This document shows, piece after piece, positions 1-8,669 of a DNA stretch of 64,000 nt (the stretch's first letter is position 1; every line of letters begins with the position of its first letter). A program made the translations under genes and the position numbers. Source of the stretch: Thiodiazotropha sp040507245 (GTDB lineage: Bacteria; Pseudomonadota; Gammaproteobacteria; Chromatiales; Chromatiaceae). The stretch is taken from NCBI GenBank assembly GCA_040507245.1, contig JBEVVH010000001.1, positions 1 to 64,000 on the forward strand, read 5' to 3'. The notes below the pieces were generated by a model, which ran no database searches, had not been told where the DNA came from, and saw only the letters and a list, made by a program, of their open reading frames with translations.

Positions 1-231
1 CCGGGGCACTAATAGGCTGTCAAAGATCGAATCGATTTTGGTGGACTTGGATGTCCCAAAATCTTTCATGAGATCGAAGACTCGCTTGTTGCCCTTGATG
101 AACTGCACCACCAGCACCTTCATATTCCAGCCAGCGGCTCGAAACACCATGCCGAAGGCACTCGATGATTTACCCTTACCCTGTCCGGTTAACACCAGGG
201 TGATTCCGTGGCGTCGCTCACGCGTTTTCAT
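1..231 (-). CDS. cobO: cob(I)yrinic acid a,c-diamide adenosyltransferase, N-terminal part (runs off window)
   Basis: The reading frame begins at ATG 231 on the minus strand and stays open to the window edge (77 codons). Residues 10-26 contain the family P-loop, TGQGKGKSS, followed by FGMVFRAAGWNMKVLVVQF and IKGN, which match the start of BtuR/CobO ATP:corrinoid adenosyltransferases. These cytoplasmic enzymes add the 5'-deoxyadenosyl group to cob(I)alamin. After IKGN (position about 88 and lower) the expected W-x-T-G-E-type continuation is missing and the sequence becomes Lys/Asp/Ser rich, so the protein is either broken or joined to foreign sequence near the contig end. The N-terminal assignment is firm; integrity of the gene is doubtful. 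Confidence 0.75.
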   Translation of the reverse strand, partial: MKTRERRHGITLVLTGQGKGKSSSAFGMVFRAAGWNMKVLVVQFIKGNKRVFDLMKDFGTSKSTKIDSIFDSLLVPR

Positions 232-285
232 GATCCCGGGGTCCCGGGCTGATTATCCCTGTCAATGTGAGTGTTGATAATAAAA

Positions 286-300
286 TGCGAATCGTTATCA
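286..300. promoter_or_regulatory. Fur-box-like operator
   Basis: TGCGAATCGTTATCA matches the 7-1-7 Fur consensus TGATAATnATTATCA at 11 of the 14 specified positions. It lies 40 bp upstream of the iron transporter start at 341, where an iron-responsive repressor site would be expected. The site is recognised by eye; no matrix score was calculated. Confidence 0.5.
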
Positions 301-340
301 TTTGTAATCTATTGTCATTTATTGAGTTACGGAGGCCTGA

Positions 341-1367
341 GTGTCTTACTTTCAACGATTGGTCACGCTGACACTGATGTCATGCCTGACCCTGCCGACT
401 TTCGCCGCCCAGGATGCAGAGGTCAACCTGTATTCCGCAAGGAAAGAAAACCTGATCAAACCGCTGCTGGACCGATTTACCACAGAAACCGGGATCAAAG
501 TCAATCTGGTCACAGGCAAGGCCGATGCCCTGTTGCATCGTCTGCAGAGAGAAGGCCGGAATACGCCGGCGGATCTGTTGATTACCACCGATGCAGGACG
601 TCTGCACAGGGCCAAGGAAGCGGGGGTCACCCAGGCTGTCACATCTGAGATATTGGACTCCACGATTCCGATGCAATACCGCGATCCTCAGGGTCACTGG
701 TTTGGTCTATCCCTACGGGCGCGCCCGATCCTGTATGTGAAGCAGCGTGTCGATCCCAAGACCCTGTCGAGTTACGAAGCGCTTACCGAGCCAGAATGGA
801 AAGGCCGCATCTGTATCCGCTCCTCCGGCAACATCTACAACCAGTCTCTGGTCGCGTCGATGATCGCCGCGAATGGGGCCGACGCCACTGAGATGTGGGC
901 TAAGGCCTTTGTGCCCCAGTTTGCCCGAGAACCCAAAGGAGGTGATCGTGACCAGATCCTGGCGGCTGCGGCGGGCCAGTGTGACCTGGCTATCGCCAAT
1001 ACCTACTACCTGGCAGGGATGCTGACTTCACAAAGACGCACATCAACGCCAGGCCGCCGAACAGATGGGGGTCTTCTGGCCCAATCAGCAAGGGCGGGGC
1101 ACCCACGTGAATATCAGTGGTGCCGCGGTGATCAAATCCGCGAAGCATCCGGAAGCGGCGCTCAAACTGCTCGAGTTTCTGGTCAACGCGGAGTCCCAGG
1201 CCTGGTATGCGAAAACCAATGGGGAGTATCCGGTGCGTGATGATGTCCCCCCTGGCGAACTGCTCGCAAGCTGGGGTGAATTCAAGAAGGACGGACTCAA
1301 TCTGGGTCAACTCGGTCGCTTCAATCCCGAAGCGGTTCGGATCATGGATCGGGCCGGGTGGAAATAG
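341..1367 (+). pseudogene. ferric iron ABC transporter substrate-binding protein, frameshifted
   Basis: The gene starts at GTG 341 behind GGAG and encodes a signal peptide (hydrophobic LMSCLTLPTFAAQ), then a periplasmic Fe3+-binding protein of the FbpA/FutA type (VNLYSARKE start, ANTYYLAGML near the iron-binding tyrosines). After about 1030 the family sequence continues in the next frame (from DAHQRQAAEQMG to the stop at 1367, ending MDRAGWK). One extra base or two missing bases around 1025-1040 explain this. Restored, the protein is about 340 aa, normal for the family. It heads a three-gene operon with the permease and ATPase and lies behind a Fur-like box. The shift may be a real mutation or an assembly error. 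Confidence 0.85.
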
Positions 1368-1415
1368 ACAGGTTGTCATGGTTGGGACGCTGATTGATGG
1401 ATTCCGGAGTGTCTG

Positions 1416-3080
1416 ATGATGACCGCGACCACGGTTCTTTCCAGACCTAGCATCAACCTGTGGGGTATCGGGGCCGGCGTGCTGGCTGTTGTTCTGGCGT
1501 TGCCGGTGCTGGTGGTGGCGGGATACCTGTTCGAACCCTCCGGGGAGGTATGGCGGCACCTGGTGGAAACCACCCTCAAGGATTATGTGGTCAACTCCCT
1601 GCTGTTGATGCTTGGGGTGGCCTGCGGCGTTTTGTGCCTGGGTGTAAGCACCGCCTGGCTGACCAGCATGTGTGAATTTCCCGGGCGTGGGGTGTTTGAG
1701 TGGGCCCTGTTGCTGCCGATGGCGATTCCGGCCTATATCATCGCCTATACCTATACCGGTCTGTTCGACTTTGCCGGGCCTATGCAATCCTGGTTCAGGG
1801 GGGTCACCGGGTTGGGCTATGGCGATTACTGGTTTCCGGAAATCCGCTCCCTGGGTGGGGCTGTGCTGATGCTGACCCTGGTGCTCTATCCCTATGTTTA
1901 TCTGCTGGCCCGCGCGGCATTCCTGAACCAGTCCCTGTGTGTGCTGGATGTGAGCCGTACCCTCGGTAACGGACCCTGGCGGAGTTTTTTCAAGGTGGCG
2001 CTGCCAATGGCGCGCCCCGCCATCGTGGCGGGCCTGTCCCTGGCATTGATGGAAACCCTGGCCGACTACGGTACCGTGCAGTATTTTGGTGTCAGCACCT
2101 TCACCACTGGCATCTTTCGTACCTGGTATGGGTTGGACAATGCCGCCGCCGCTGCGCAGCTCTCCGCAGTGCTGCTGTTGTTCGTGTTCACCCTGGTGTT
2201 GATGGAAAAGGGTTCCCGGCGTCGCGCCCGATATCACCATACCACCCAGAGGCATCAGGGGCTGGACCGGTTCCGGCTGAGCCGCGGACAGGCGTGGGGC
2301 GCCTGGATGATCTGTGGTGGAACCCTGTTTTTCGGATTTCTGCTGCCTTCCGGTCAACTCCTCACCTGGGCATTGACCACTGCCGAGGAACGGCTGGATG
2401 GGCAGTTTCTGGAGCTTATCCTGAACAGTCTGTTGCTGGCGGGCGTTGCCGCCCTGCTGGCCCTGATGCTGGCCCTGTTTTTCGGCTATGCGCGTCGCCT
2501 TCAGGGAGGCTGGTTGGTGGCCTCGGCGGTGCGGATCGCATCCATGGGCTATGCCATACCCGGAACGGTGATTGCCATTGGGGTCATGATCCCGTTCGCG
2601 GCTCTGGACAACCAAATGGATGAGTGGATGCGGGCCCAGTTCGGCTGGTCGAGTGGTCTGTTGCTCAGCGGTACTTTGGTAGCACTGCTGTTTGCCTACC
2701 TGGTGCGTTTTCTGGCGGTTTCATTGCAGACCGTGGAGGCGGGCTTAGGTAAGATCCGTCCCTCGATGGACGAGGTGGCCCGCTCCCTGGGCAGCGGACC
2801 CCGGGAGATCCTGCGCCGGGTTCATGTGCCGATGCTCAAGGGCAGCCTGCTGACTGCCCTGTTGCTGGTATTCGTCGACGTGCTCAAGGAGCTGCCGGCC
2901 ACCCTGATCCTCAGACCCTTCAATTTCAATACGCTCTCCGTACGGGCCTACGAGCTGGCTTCCGATGAACGCCTGGCGGATGCTGCTTATGCCGCCCTGA
3001 GTATTGTCGCGGTCGGTATTCTGCCGCTTATCCTTTTGAGTCGATCCATCACACGGTCACGCCATGCCAAGTCAACTTGA
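1416..3080 (+). CDS. ferric iron ABC transporter permease (FbpB type, fused double domain)
   Basis: This 554-aa inner-membrane protein contains two consecutive ABC permease domains, as usual for Fe3+ permeases of the FbpB/SfuB family. Each half carries an EAA-type cytoplasmic loop that docks the ATPase: DVSRTLGNGPWRSFFKVALP in the first half and EVARSLGSGPREILRRVHVP in the second. Many hydrophobic helices are visible. The start ATG at 1416 follows CCGGAG. It is preceded by the frameshifted binding protein and overlaps the ATPase gene by 17 bp, so the transporter is translationally coupled. Substrate is inferred from the binding protein and Fur-like box. Confidence 0.93.
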   Translation: MMTATTVLSRPSINLWGIGAGVLAVVLALPVLVVAGYLFEPSGEVWRHLVETTLKDYVVNSLLLMLGVACGVLCLGVSTAWLTSMCEFPGRGVFEWALLLPMAIPAYIIAYTYTGLFDFAGPMQSWFRGVTGLGYGDYWFPEIRSLGGAVLMLTLVLYPYVYLLARAAFLNQSLCVLDVSRTLGNGPWRSFFKVALPMARPAIVAGLSLALMETLADYGTVQYFGVSTFTTGIFRTWYGLDNAAAAAQLSAVLLLFVFTLVLMEKGSRRRARYHHTTQRHQGLDRFRLSRGQAWGAWMICGGTLFFGFLLPSGQLLTWALTTAEERLDGQFLELILNSLLLAGVAALLALMLALFFGYARRLQGGWLVASAVRIASMGYAIPGTVIAIGVMIPFAALDNQMDEWMRAQFGWSSGLLLSGTLVALLFAYLVRFLAVSLQTVEAGLGKIRPSMDEVARSLGSGPREILRRVHVPMLKGSLLTALLLVFVDVLKELPATLILRPFNFNTLSVRAYELASDERLADAAYAALSIVAVGILPLILLSRSITRSRHAKST

Positions 3081-4170
3081 AGTCAAAGACGTCTCGGTCC
3101 GATATGCCGATGAGCCGGTGGTCAGTGAGGTAAGTTTCGCCTTGCATCGGGGTGAAATTGCCAGCCTGCTGGGCCCCAGCGGATGCGGTAAAACCAGCCT
3201 GCTCAGGGCCATTGCCGGGTTCGAACCGGTTTCTGCCGGTGAGATTCACCTTCACGGTACCCGAGTCTCCCACCCCGGGCGTACCCTGGCCCCTGAGAAG
3301 CGGCGGGTAGGCATGGTGTTCCAGGACTTTGCCCTCTACCCGCACCTCAACATTGAGGATAACGTGGCGTTCGGTCTGCGTGGCATGAAGGCGTGGGATC
3401 GCCGTGATCGGGTGAGGACATTACTCGAGCTGGTGGGATTGAGCGGCTATGGGGCACAGTTTCCACATCAGCTGTCGGGGGGACAGCAGCAGCGGGTTGC
3501 CCTGGTTCGGGCGTCAGCACCGAAACCCGAGATTCTGCTCCTTGATGAGCCCTTCTCCGGATTGGATGTGGAGCTGCGCGGTCAGTTGGCGCAGGAGATT
3601 CGTGCGATTCTGAAACGCGAAGCGGTTACCGCCATTCTGGTTACCCATGACCAGCAGGAGGCGTTTGCTTTGGCGGATATGATTGGCGTTCTGGGTGAAG
3701 GCAGGCTCAGGCAATGGGATACGGGATACGCCTTGTATCATCATCCGCAGGACCGCTTTGTCGCGGATTTCATCGGTGAGGGTGCCCGGCTCTCAGGCCG
3801 GGTGATCGGGGACGGTTGGATCGACTCCGAACTCGGCCGGGTCAAGGGGCTGGGAACACAAGATTTGGTTGCAGGTCAGCCCGTTCAATTGCTGATTCGA
3901 CCCGATGCGTTGCGCCACGACGAGGCAAGTCCCATGAAATTGGAAATCCTCGAACGGGTGTTTCAGGGGGCTGATTATCTCTATACCCTTGGATTGCCCA
4001 GCGGAGCTCGCGTGCCATGCCGGGTGCGCAGTCAACGGCCGTTTGATATCGGTGATCAACTGGGAGTGCGACTTAACCTGGATACTCTGGTGGTGTTTCC
4101 GGATGCTCCCGAGCAATGGCGCAATCCTGCTGGGGAGGAGCCATCACCTGTTCTGAAAATTGTGGGTTGA
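3064..4170 (+). CDS. ferric iron ABC transporter ATP-binding protein (FbpC type)
   Basis: This 368-aa cytoplasmic ATPase powers uptake of periplasmic ferric iron. Walker A GPSGCGKT lies at residues 37-44, followed by the Q-loop (VFQDFALYPHL), the ABC signature LSGGQQQR, Walker B LLLDEPFSG and the switch histidine in VTHDQQEA. The C-terminal third is a TOBE/OB-like regulatory extension, as in FbpC and CysA-like ATPases. The start at 3064 overlaps the permease by 17 bp. It is the last gene of the iron operon; a long inverted repeat follows. Confidence 0.95.
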   Translation: MPSQLEVKDVSVRYADEPVVSEVSFALHRGEIASLLGPSGCGKTSLLRAIAGFEPVSAGEIHLHGTRVSHPGRTLAPEKRRVGMVFQDFALYPHLNIEDNVAFGLRGMKAWDRRDRVRTLLELVGLSGYGAQFPHQLSGGQQQRVALVRASAPKPEILLLDEPFSGLDVELRGQLAQEIRAILKREAVTAILVTHDQQEAFALADMIGVLGEGRLRQWDTGYALYHHPQDRFVADFIGEGARLSGRVIGDGWIDSELGRVKGLGTQDLVAGQPVQLLIRPDALRHDEASPMKLEILERVFQGADYLYTLGLPSGARVPCRVRSQRPFDIGDQLGVRLNLDTLVVFPDAPEQWRNPAGEEPSPVLKIVG

Positions 4171-4185
4171 GGGCAGGCAGGAATC

Positions 4186-4263
4186 TTTAACAGGCTGATG
4201 AGGTTCTGCTCAGTAGGGCCGCATGGGCTTTTGAATCCGGGCGAACCTCAACAACCTGTTAAA
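4186..4263. repeat. long imperfect inverted repeat downstream of the iron operon
   Basis: The outer arms TTTAACAGG (4186-4194) and CCTGTTAAA (4255-4263) and the inner arms TGAGGTTC (4199-4206) and GAACCTCA (4243-4250) are perfect complements, separated by a 4x4 internal loop. The apical loop of 36 nt contains G/C-rich words. It could act as a bidirectional terminator, an mRNA-stabilising structure or a small REP/MITE-like element. No T-run follows, so a classical terminator is unlikely. Confidence 0.55.
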
Positions 4264-4280
4264 TCTTGCTGCAAGCGGAA

Positions 4281-4469
4281 TCAGCAGCTGAACAGCCGGT
4301 CAATCGCGTCCAATCCGTCCTGAACCACTTCGTCCAGGTCTTGGGGATCGTCATCATGCTCATAGGCCAACATGGAATAGGTGGCCAGGGATTTCAGCGC
4401 CAGGGCGATTTTTTCAACATCGGGCAGATTCAATTCCGCACCGTCTCTCAAGCGACACTCGTTACTCAT
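4281..4469 (-). CDS. small hypothetical protein, 62 aa
   Basis: The start ATG at 4469 is chosen because GAGGTG lies six bases upstream; the frame is open to 4535 but the extra codons have no such support. The 62-aa product begins MSNECRLRDG and is predicted helical and acidic, with EHDDDPQDLDEVVQDGLDAI near the end. It has no signal peptide or membrane segment. It lies downstream of mltD in the same orientation. No family recognised; function unknown. Confidence 0.55.
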   Translation of the reverse strand: MSNECRLRDGAELNLPDVEKIALALKSLATYSMLAYEHDDDPQDLDEVVQDGLDAIDRLFSC

Positions 4470-4640
4470 CGATGACACCTCAGTTAGGCAGGGTAGCCAG
4501 CAGCGATACTCCTTCAGGCTGCCGGGAGGTGTCAAAAAAACCCTTCGATTTCTTGATTCAGGTCAAAAACCACACGTTAAATAGGGTTTCGATCGGATTC
4601 GATTCATCAACTTGGCAGGATCAGACGTCCCGGGCGGTGT

Positions 4641-6326
4641 TCAGAGGGTCTGTTCGGTGACATCCACGTAGAGATTGAGGCTCTGGCCCGGTCTCAGATA
4701 CTTGTCGTCAAGGGTGTTCCAGCGTTTGAGATCATTCACCGAAACCTTGAAGCGCTCGGCGATGCGGGACAGTGAATCCCCGGGACGCACCTTATAGTGA
4801 AGCCGGCTTTGGATCGCCGATGGCTGCAGGTCGATCATGGAAACCTTGCCTTTGGAGGAGGTCGGTTTGACCCAGATGACCAGTTTTTGGCCGGTTTTCA
4901 AAGGGTCCCCAGGGGCCATGCCGTTCCAGGCTGCGAGCTTTTTGTAGCTGACCTTGTGCGCCCGGGCAATGGTCCATAGGCTGTCTCCCGTTTTTACCCG
5001 GTAGTGAACCTTCTGGCCTTTGCGCTGACGATTCTGAATGGCGCTTTTGCGTTGAGTCTGGGTGAGTGCATACTGATCCAGACTCTTGCTGGCGACCGGA
5101 ATCAAAAGGTGACGACCGGCGCGGATGCTATTACCGTTAAGTTTGTTCACATCCCGCAGCAGTTCGGTGGTTGTGTCAAAGCGTCGGGCGATGGTGCTGA
5201 GTGCATCACCGGATTTGATCTTGTAGCGGGTCCAGGAGAGACGTTTCTCCGGGGGGAGCGCAGCAAGTTGCTCTGTGAAGCGGGCTTCGCGATCGATTGG
5301 CAGGGTCAACTGATGGGGGCCATCAGGGTCAGTGGCCCAGCGGTTGAATCCCGCATTCAGCAGATACAACTCGTCAAGGGTGATATCCGCCATCTCGGCG
5401 GCCAGGGCCAGATCCAGTTGGGATTGGATGTCCACTGTGGTGAAGTAAGGCTCGTCGGGGATCTCCAACAGGTCGATCCCCAACTCACCGGCATCCCGGA
5501 AGATGCGTGCCAGGGCCAGTAGCCGCGGTACATAGGCACTGGTTTCATCCGGCAATTCGAGGGACCAGAAATCCACTGGTTTGCCTTTCTTCTGGTTGCG
5601 TGAAATCGCTCTTCGCACCGTGCCGGCACCGGAGTTGTAGGCTGCCAGGGCGAGTTCCCAGTCTCCGTCAAACTGCCGGCTCAGTGAGACCAGGTAATCC
5701 AGCGCCGCCCGGGTGGAGCTGACCGCGTCCCGGCGTCCGTCGTACCACCAGTTCTGTTTCAACCCGAACTGTCGTCCGGTGCCGGGTATGAACTGCCACA
5801 TTCCTGCGGCCCGGCCCGGTGAATAGGCAAACGGCCGGAAGGCACTTTCGACCGCTGGCAGGAGGGCGATTTCCGTGGGCATGTCACGTTTCTCGATCTC
5901 ATCAAGAATGAAATAGAGGAAAGGCGCGGCGCGCTCCTGGATACGCTCCAGGTACTGTGCATGGTTTTGGTACCAGTCGAACTCTCGGGTGATACGTACG
6001 TTGTCCGGTATGGTCAGGCTGTAGGCTCCGGTCATACGTTCCCAGAGACCCTCGGGCAGGGGTTCCTGCATCGATGCGATGACTGTTTGCAGTTCAACCG
6101 CAACTTCGGGCATGGTTTCGTGGGTGAGCTGGTCGGAATCTGCTGCCGGTTGGATCTGCAGGGTCTCAGCCGGCAGTTGCGCAAACTTGGCTTCGTCCCA
6201 TAGTTCGGCCTTCTCCGCGGTGGGCAGAGACTGACAGGCTGCCAGCAGACAGGTGAACAGCAGGTTCATGATCAGCGGGGCCGGGTGTTTGAGCGGTAAC
6301 TGTTTGTTCGAGCTTGTAATTGACAT
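4641..6326 (-). CDS. mltD: membrane-bound lytic murein transglycosylase D with three LysM domains
   Basis: The product is about 560 aa. It cleaves peptidoglycan glycan strands with formation of anhydromuramic acid. An N-terminal lipoprotein signal ends in the lipobox LLAAC. The SLT catalytic domain contains ALLPAVESAF with the catalytic Glu, followed by SPGRAAGMWQFIPGTGRQFGL and LALAAYNSGAGTV. Three LysM repeats fill the C-terminal third (YKIKSGDALSTIA, YRVKTGDSLWTIA, YKVRPGDSLSRIA), giving peptidoglycan binding. The start at 6326 is preferred to 6269 because it supplies the lysines of the signal peptide n-region; neither has a convincing ribosome-binding site. It is divergent from the methyltransferase/rnhA/dnaQ genes, as in E. 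coli, but gloB is absent. Confidence 0.95.
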   Translation of the reverse strand: MSITSSNKQLPLKHPAPLIMNLLFTCLLAACQSLPTAEKAELWDEAKFAQLPAETLQIQPAADSDQLTHETMPEVAVELQTVIASMQEPLPEGLWERMTGAYSLTIPDNVRITREFDWYQNHAQYLERIQERAAPFLYFILDEIEKRDMPTEIALLPAVESAFRPFAYSPGRAAGMWQFIPGTGRQFGLKQNWWYDGRRDAVSSTRAALDYLVSLSRQFDGDWELALAAYNSGAGTVRRAISRNQKKGKPVDFWSLELPDETSAYVPRLLALARIFRDAGELGIDLLEIPDEPYFTTVDIQSQLDLALAAEMADITLDELYLLNAGFNRWATDPDGPHQLTLPIDREARFTEQLAALPPEKRLSWTRYKIKSGDALSTIARRFDTTTELLRDVNKLNGNSIRAGRHLLIPVASKSLDQYALTQTQRKSAIQNRQRKGQKVHYRVKTGDSLWTIARAHKVSYKKLAAWNGMAPGDPLKTGQKLVIWVKPTSSKGKVSMIDLQPSAIQSRLHYKVRPGDSLSRIAERFKVSVNDLKRWNTLDDKYLRPGQSLNLYVDVTEQTL

Positions 6327-6657
6327 ACTGGAATAGTGAGGAAAATGGTAACAGAGCCGTGTATGATTTCCATATTGAATACTCCCTGCGAACAACGACA
6401 CCTGAGCCATCTGTGAACTGAGTCGGCCCTGCATGTGCACGGGTTCAGAAACCAAAGCGTACCGGCCGTAAGGCCGAATGTCGCGATGACCTGACCGTGA
6501 CGTAGTGATCCTGCAATATTCCAAGATCGCACAAATCCACGCGAGCGGGGTCCCAGGATGCAACAGCGTAACCGGAACCCATCCCGGCATGTTTCAGGGC
6601 GATAACCACACAGGTTACCTGACACTTGTGTCGGTAGCAAAGCCAATACCTTGACCA
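6327..6657. other. divergent intergenic region mltD / methyltransferase
   Basis: This 331-bp stretch separates two divergent genes. It contains a short hairpin (CGGCC-GTAA-GGCCG near 6467-6480) but no supported gene. In E. coli the corresponding interval holds gloB; I see no recognisable remnant of it. Confidence 0.5.
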
Positions 6658-7422
6658 ATGCGGCAAAATAAACTGCGAAAAATGGAATCCTACCGACAAA
6701 ATCAGCTCAAACAATGGTTTGATAATGATTTAGGCAGAGGGTTGGCGGATTTGGAAGCAACCCGCTTCGAACCCTTCATCAATGCCATGTTCGGCTACCA
6801 TGTGGTCCAGTTGGGACAGTTGCGGGCAGGTGAGGACCTGTTACAGCGGTGCCCTGCCCGGAATCATGTGGTGATGGGACTGGATTCACAGCGGGAAGGC
6901 TCACAAATCATCGCGGATGCGACCCGGCTGCCGTTCGCGGGGGATAGTGTCGATGGCGTGCTGCTTCCTCATACCCTGGATTTCTCCAAAGATCCTCATC
7001 AGCTGTTGAGGGACGTGGAGCGGGTGCTGATTCCCGAGGGCAAGGTCCTGATAAGCGGTTTCAATCCCTGGAGCCAATGGGGTGTATGGCGTCTGATGCG
7101 CCTGCGCTCGAATGCCATGCCCTGGTGTGGACACTTCTTCAGCAGCGGTCGGGTTACGGACTGGCTGGCACTGCTCGGATTCGATCTGCTGGAGCTTCGC
7201 TATCTCCATTTTCGCCCCCCGTTGAACAGTCCGGGGGTGATGCAGAAACTGCAGTTCATGGAACGATTGGGGGAACGGGTCTACCCGAAATTGGGCGGGG
7301 TGTATATCATACACGCGGTAAAACGGGTCGCGACCCTGACTCCCATCCGTCCCAAGTGGACGGTCAAAAAGCGTGTCCTGCCCACGGCCGCTGAGCCTAC
7401 CATCAGAAACGGACTCGAATGA
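6658..7422 (+). CDS. SAM-dependent class I methyltransferase (YafS-like)
   Basis: This 254-aa cytoplasmic protein has the Methyltransf_11 pattern: a degenerate motif I region (VVMGLDSQREGSQ), IADATRLPFAGDSVDGVLLPHTLDF, then RDVERVLIPEGKVLISGFNP. Substrate is unknown. Its place next to mltD, rnhA and dnaQ matches yafS of E. coli. It overlaps rnhA by 4 bp (ATGA). ATG 6658 gives the longest product; ATG 6682 (MESYRQNQLK) is an alternative, and neither has a clear Shine-Dalgarno site. Confidence 0.85.
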   Translation: MRQNKLRKMESYRQNQLKQWFDNDLGRGLADLEATRFEPFINAMFGYHVVQLGQLRAGEDLLQRCPARNHVVMGLDSQREGSQIIADATRLPFAGDSVDGVLLPHTLDFSKDPHQLLRDVERVLIPEGKVLISGFNPWSQWGVWRLMRLRSNAMPWCGHFFSSGRVTDWLALLGFDLLELRYLHFRPPLNSPGVMQKLQFMERLGERVYPKLGGVYIIHAVKRVATLTPIRPKWTVKKRVLPTAAEPTIRNGLE

Positions 7423-7859
7423 CCCGACTCGTAGAACTCTTCAGCGATGGCGCCTGCAAAGGCAATCCCGGTCCTGGGGGCTGGGGTGTGGTGCTGCGCT
7501 ACGCTGAACACGAAAAACAGCTGTACGGCGGAGAACCCGACACAACCAACAATCGCATGGAACTCATGGCTGTGATCCAGGGATTGCAGCAACTCAAGCG
7601 CCCCAGTCAGGTGCGGGTGACCACCGATTCCCAGTATGTGAAAAACGGCATCACCCAGTGGATCCACAATTGGAAACGCAACGGTTGGAAGACCGCCTCG
7701 AAACAGGCGGTAAAAAATGCCGATCTGTGGCGGGTGCTGGATCAGGAAGTGGCCAAACACCAGGTGGAGTGGCATTGGGTCAAAGGGCATGCGGGGCATA
7801 CGGAGAACGAACTGGCAGATCGACTGGCCAACCGTGGTATTGAAGAGATGAACGGTTGA
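7419..7859 (+). CDS. rnhA: ribonuclease HI
   Basis: The 146-aa enzyme degrades the RNA strand of RNA-DNA hybrids. All four catalytic carboxylates are at the E. coli positions: Asp10 (SDGACKGNPGPGGWG), Glu48 (NNRMEL), Asp70 (TTDSQYV) and Asp134 (ELADRLAN). The basic handle region (NWKRNGWKTASKQ) and His124 (KGHAGH) are present. The start overlaps the methyltransferase stop by 4 bp and the stop overlaps the dnaQ start by one base, so the three genes are probably co-translated. Confidence 0.98.
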   Translation: MTRLVELFSDGACKGNPGPGGWGVVLRYAEHEKQLYGGEPDTTNNRMELMAVIQGLQQLKRPSQVRVTTDSQYVKNGITQWIHNWKRNGWKTASKQAVKNADLWRVLDQEVAKHQVEWHWVKGHAGHTENELADRLANRGIEEMNG

Positions 7860-8572
7860 TGAGACAGATCGTACTCGATACCGAAACCACCGGTCTGGAA
7901 CCGGAACAGGGTCACCGGATCATTGAAATCGGCTGTGTCGAACTGATCGACCGGCGATTGACCGGCAACAATTTCCATCAGTTTCTGCAGCCGGACCGGG
8001 AAATCGATGCCGGCGCCATAGAGGTGCACGGGATCACCAACGAGTTCCTGGCCGACAAACCCAGGTTCTGCGATGTGGTGGATGATTTCGTCGACTACGT
8101 TCGCGGCGCGGAACTGATCATTCACAATGCTCCCTTCGACGTAGGGTTCCTCAATCATGAACTCAAGTTCATGCGCAGCACCCTGAGCATTGACGAATTG
8201 TGTGCGGTCACCGATACCCTGGTGATGGCGAAAAGGATGCATCCGGGGCAACGCAACAGTCTGGATGCATTATGCAAACGCTACGATATCGACAACTCAC
8301 ACCGGGAGTTGCATGGCGCCTTGCTGGATGCGGAGATTCTGGCGGATGTCTATCTGAGGATGACCGGTGGGCAGACCGCACTGTCACTGGACGATGCGGT
8401 CTCGTCGGCAGCAGGCAGTAATGCAACGGTGGATAATATTCAGCGTTTGCCATCCAGTCGCCCCCCCCTCAAGGTTGTCCAAGCCAGCGGTCAGGAGATC
8501 GAAGCCCATACGCGTCAGCTCATGCAGATGGGTGAAGCCTGTGTGTGGCTGCGCAGCGGCCAGCCTCAATAG
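7859..8572 (+). CDS. dnaQ: DNA polymerase III epsilon subunit, 3'-5' proofreading exonuclease
   Basis: This 237-aa protein is the proofreading subunit of the replicative polymerase core. ExoI motif LDTETTGLEP carries Asp7 and Glu9; ExoII is HNAPFDVGFLN; ExoIIIe is ELHGALLDAEILADVY. The C-terminal tail is the polymerase (DnaE) interaction region. ATG 7859 is used; it overlaps the rnhA stop as TGATG. Length is normal for gammaproteobacterial DnaQ. Confidence 0.97.
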   Translation: MRQIVLDTETTGLEPEQGHRIIEIGCVELIDRRLTGNNFHQFLQPDREIDAGAIEVHGITNEFLADKPRFCDVVDDFVDYVRGAELIIHNAPFDVGFLNHELKFMRSTLSIDELCAVTDTLVMAKRMHPGQRNSLDALCKRYDIDNSHRELHGALLDAEILADVYLRMTGGQTALSLDDAVSSAAGSNATVDNIQRLPSSRPPLKVVQASGQEIEAHTRQLMQMGEACVWLRSGQPQ

Positions 8573-8669
8573 CTCCTGTCTGATCAGCAATATCCTGCCG
8601 GATCAGCCACTGACCAATCGACTTGTGAAGGATTGAAATGTCCTGCTTGAATGGCTGGAGTTCTTGTCG

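Noticed and set aside
990..2615. 541-codon open frame on the minus strand
   Set aside because: It runs antisense through the iron permease, is extremely rich in Gln, His and Gly, and has no domain; it is a by-product of GC-rich coding on the other strand.
6327..6657. Remnant gloB between mltD and the methyltransferase gene
   Set aside because: Gene order suggested it, but no glyoxalase II metal motif (HxHxDH) is present in any frame.
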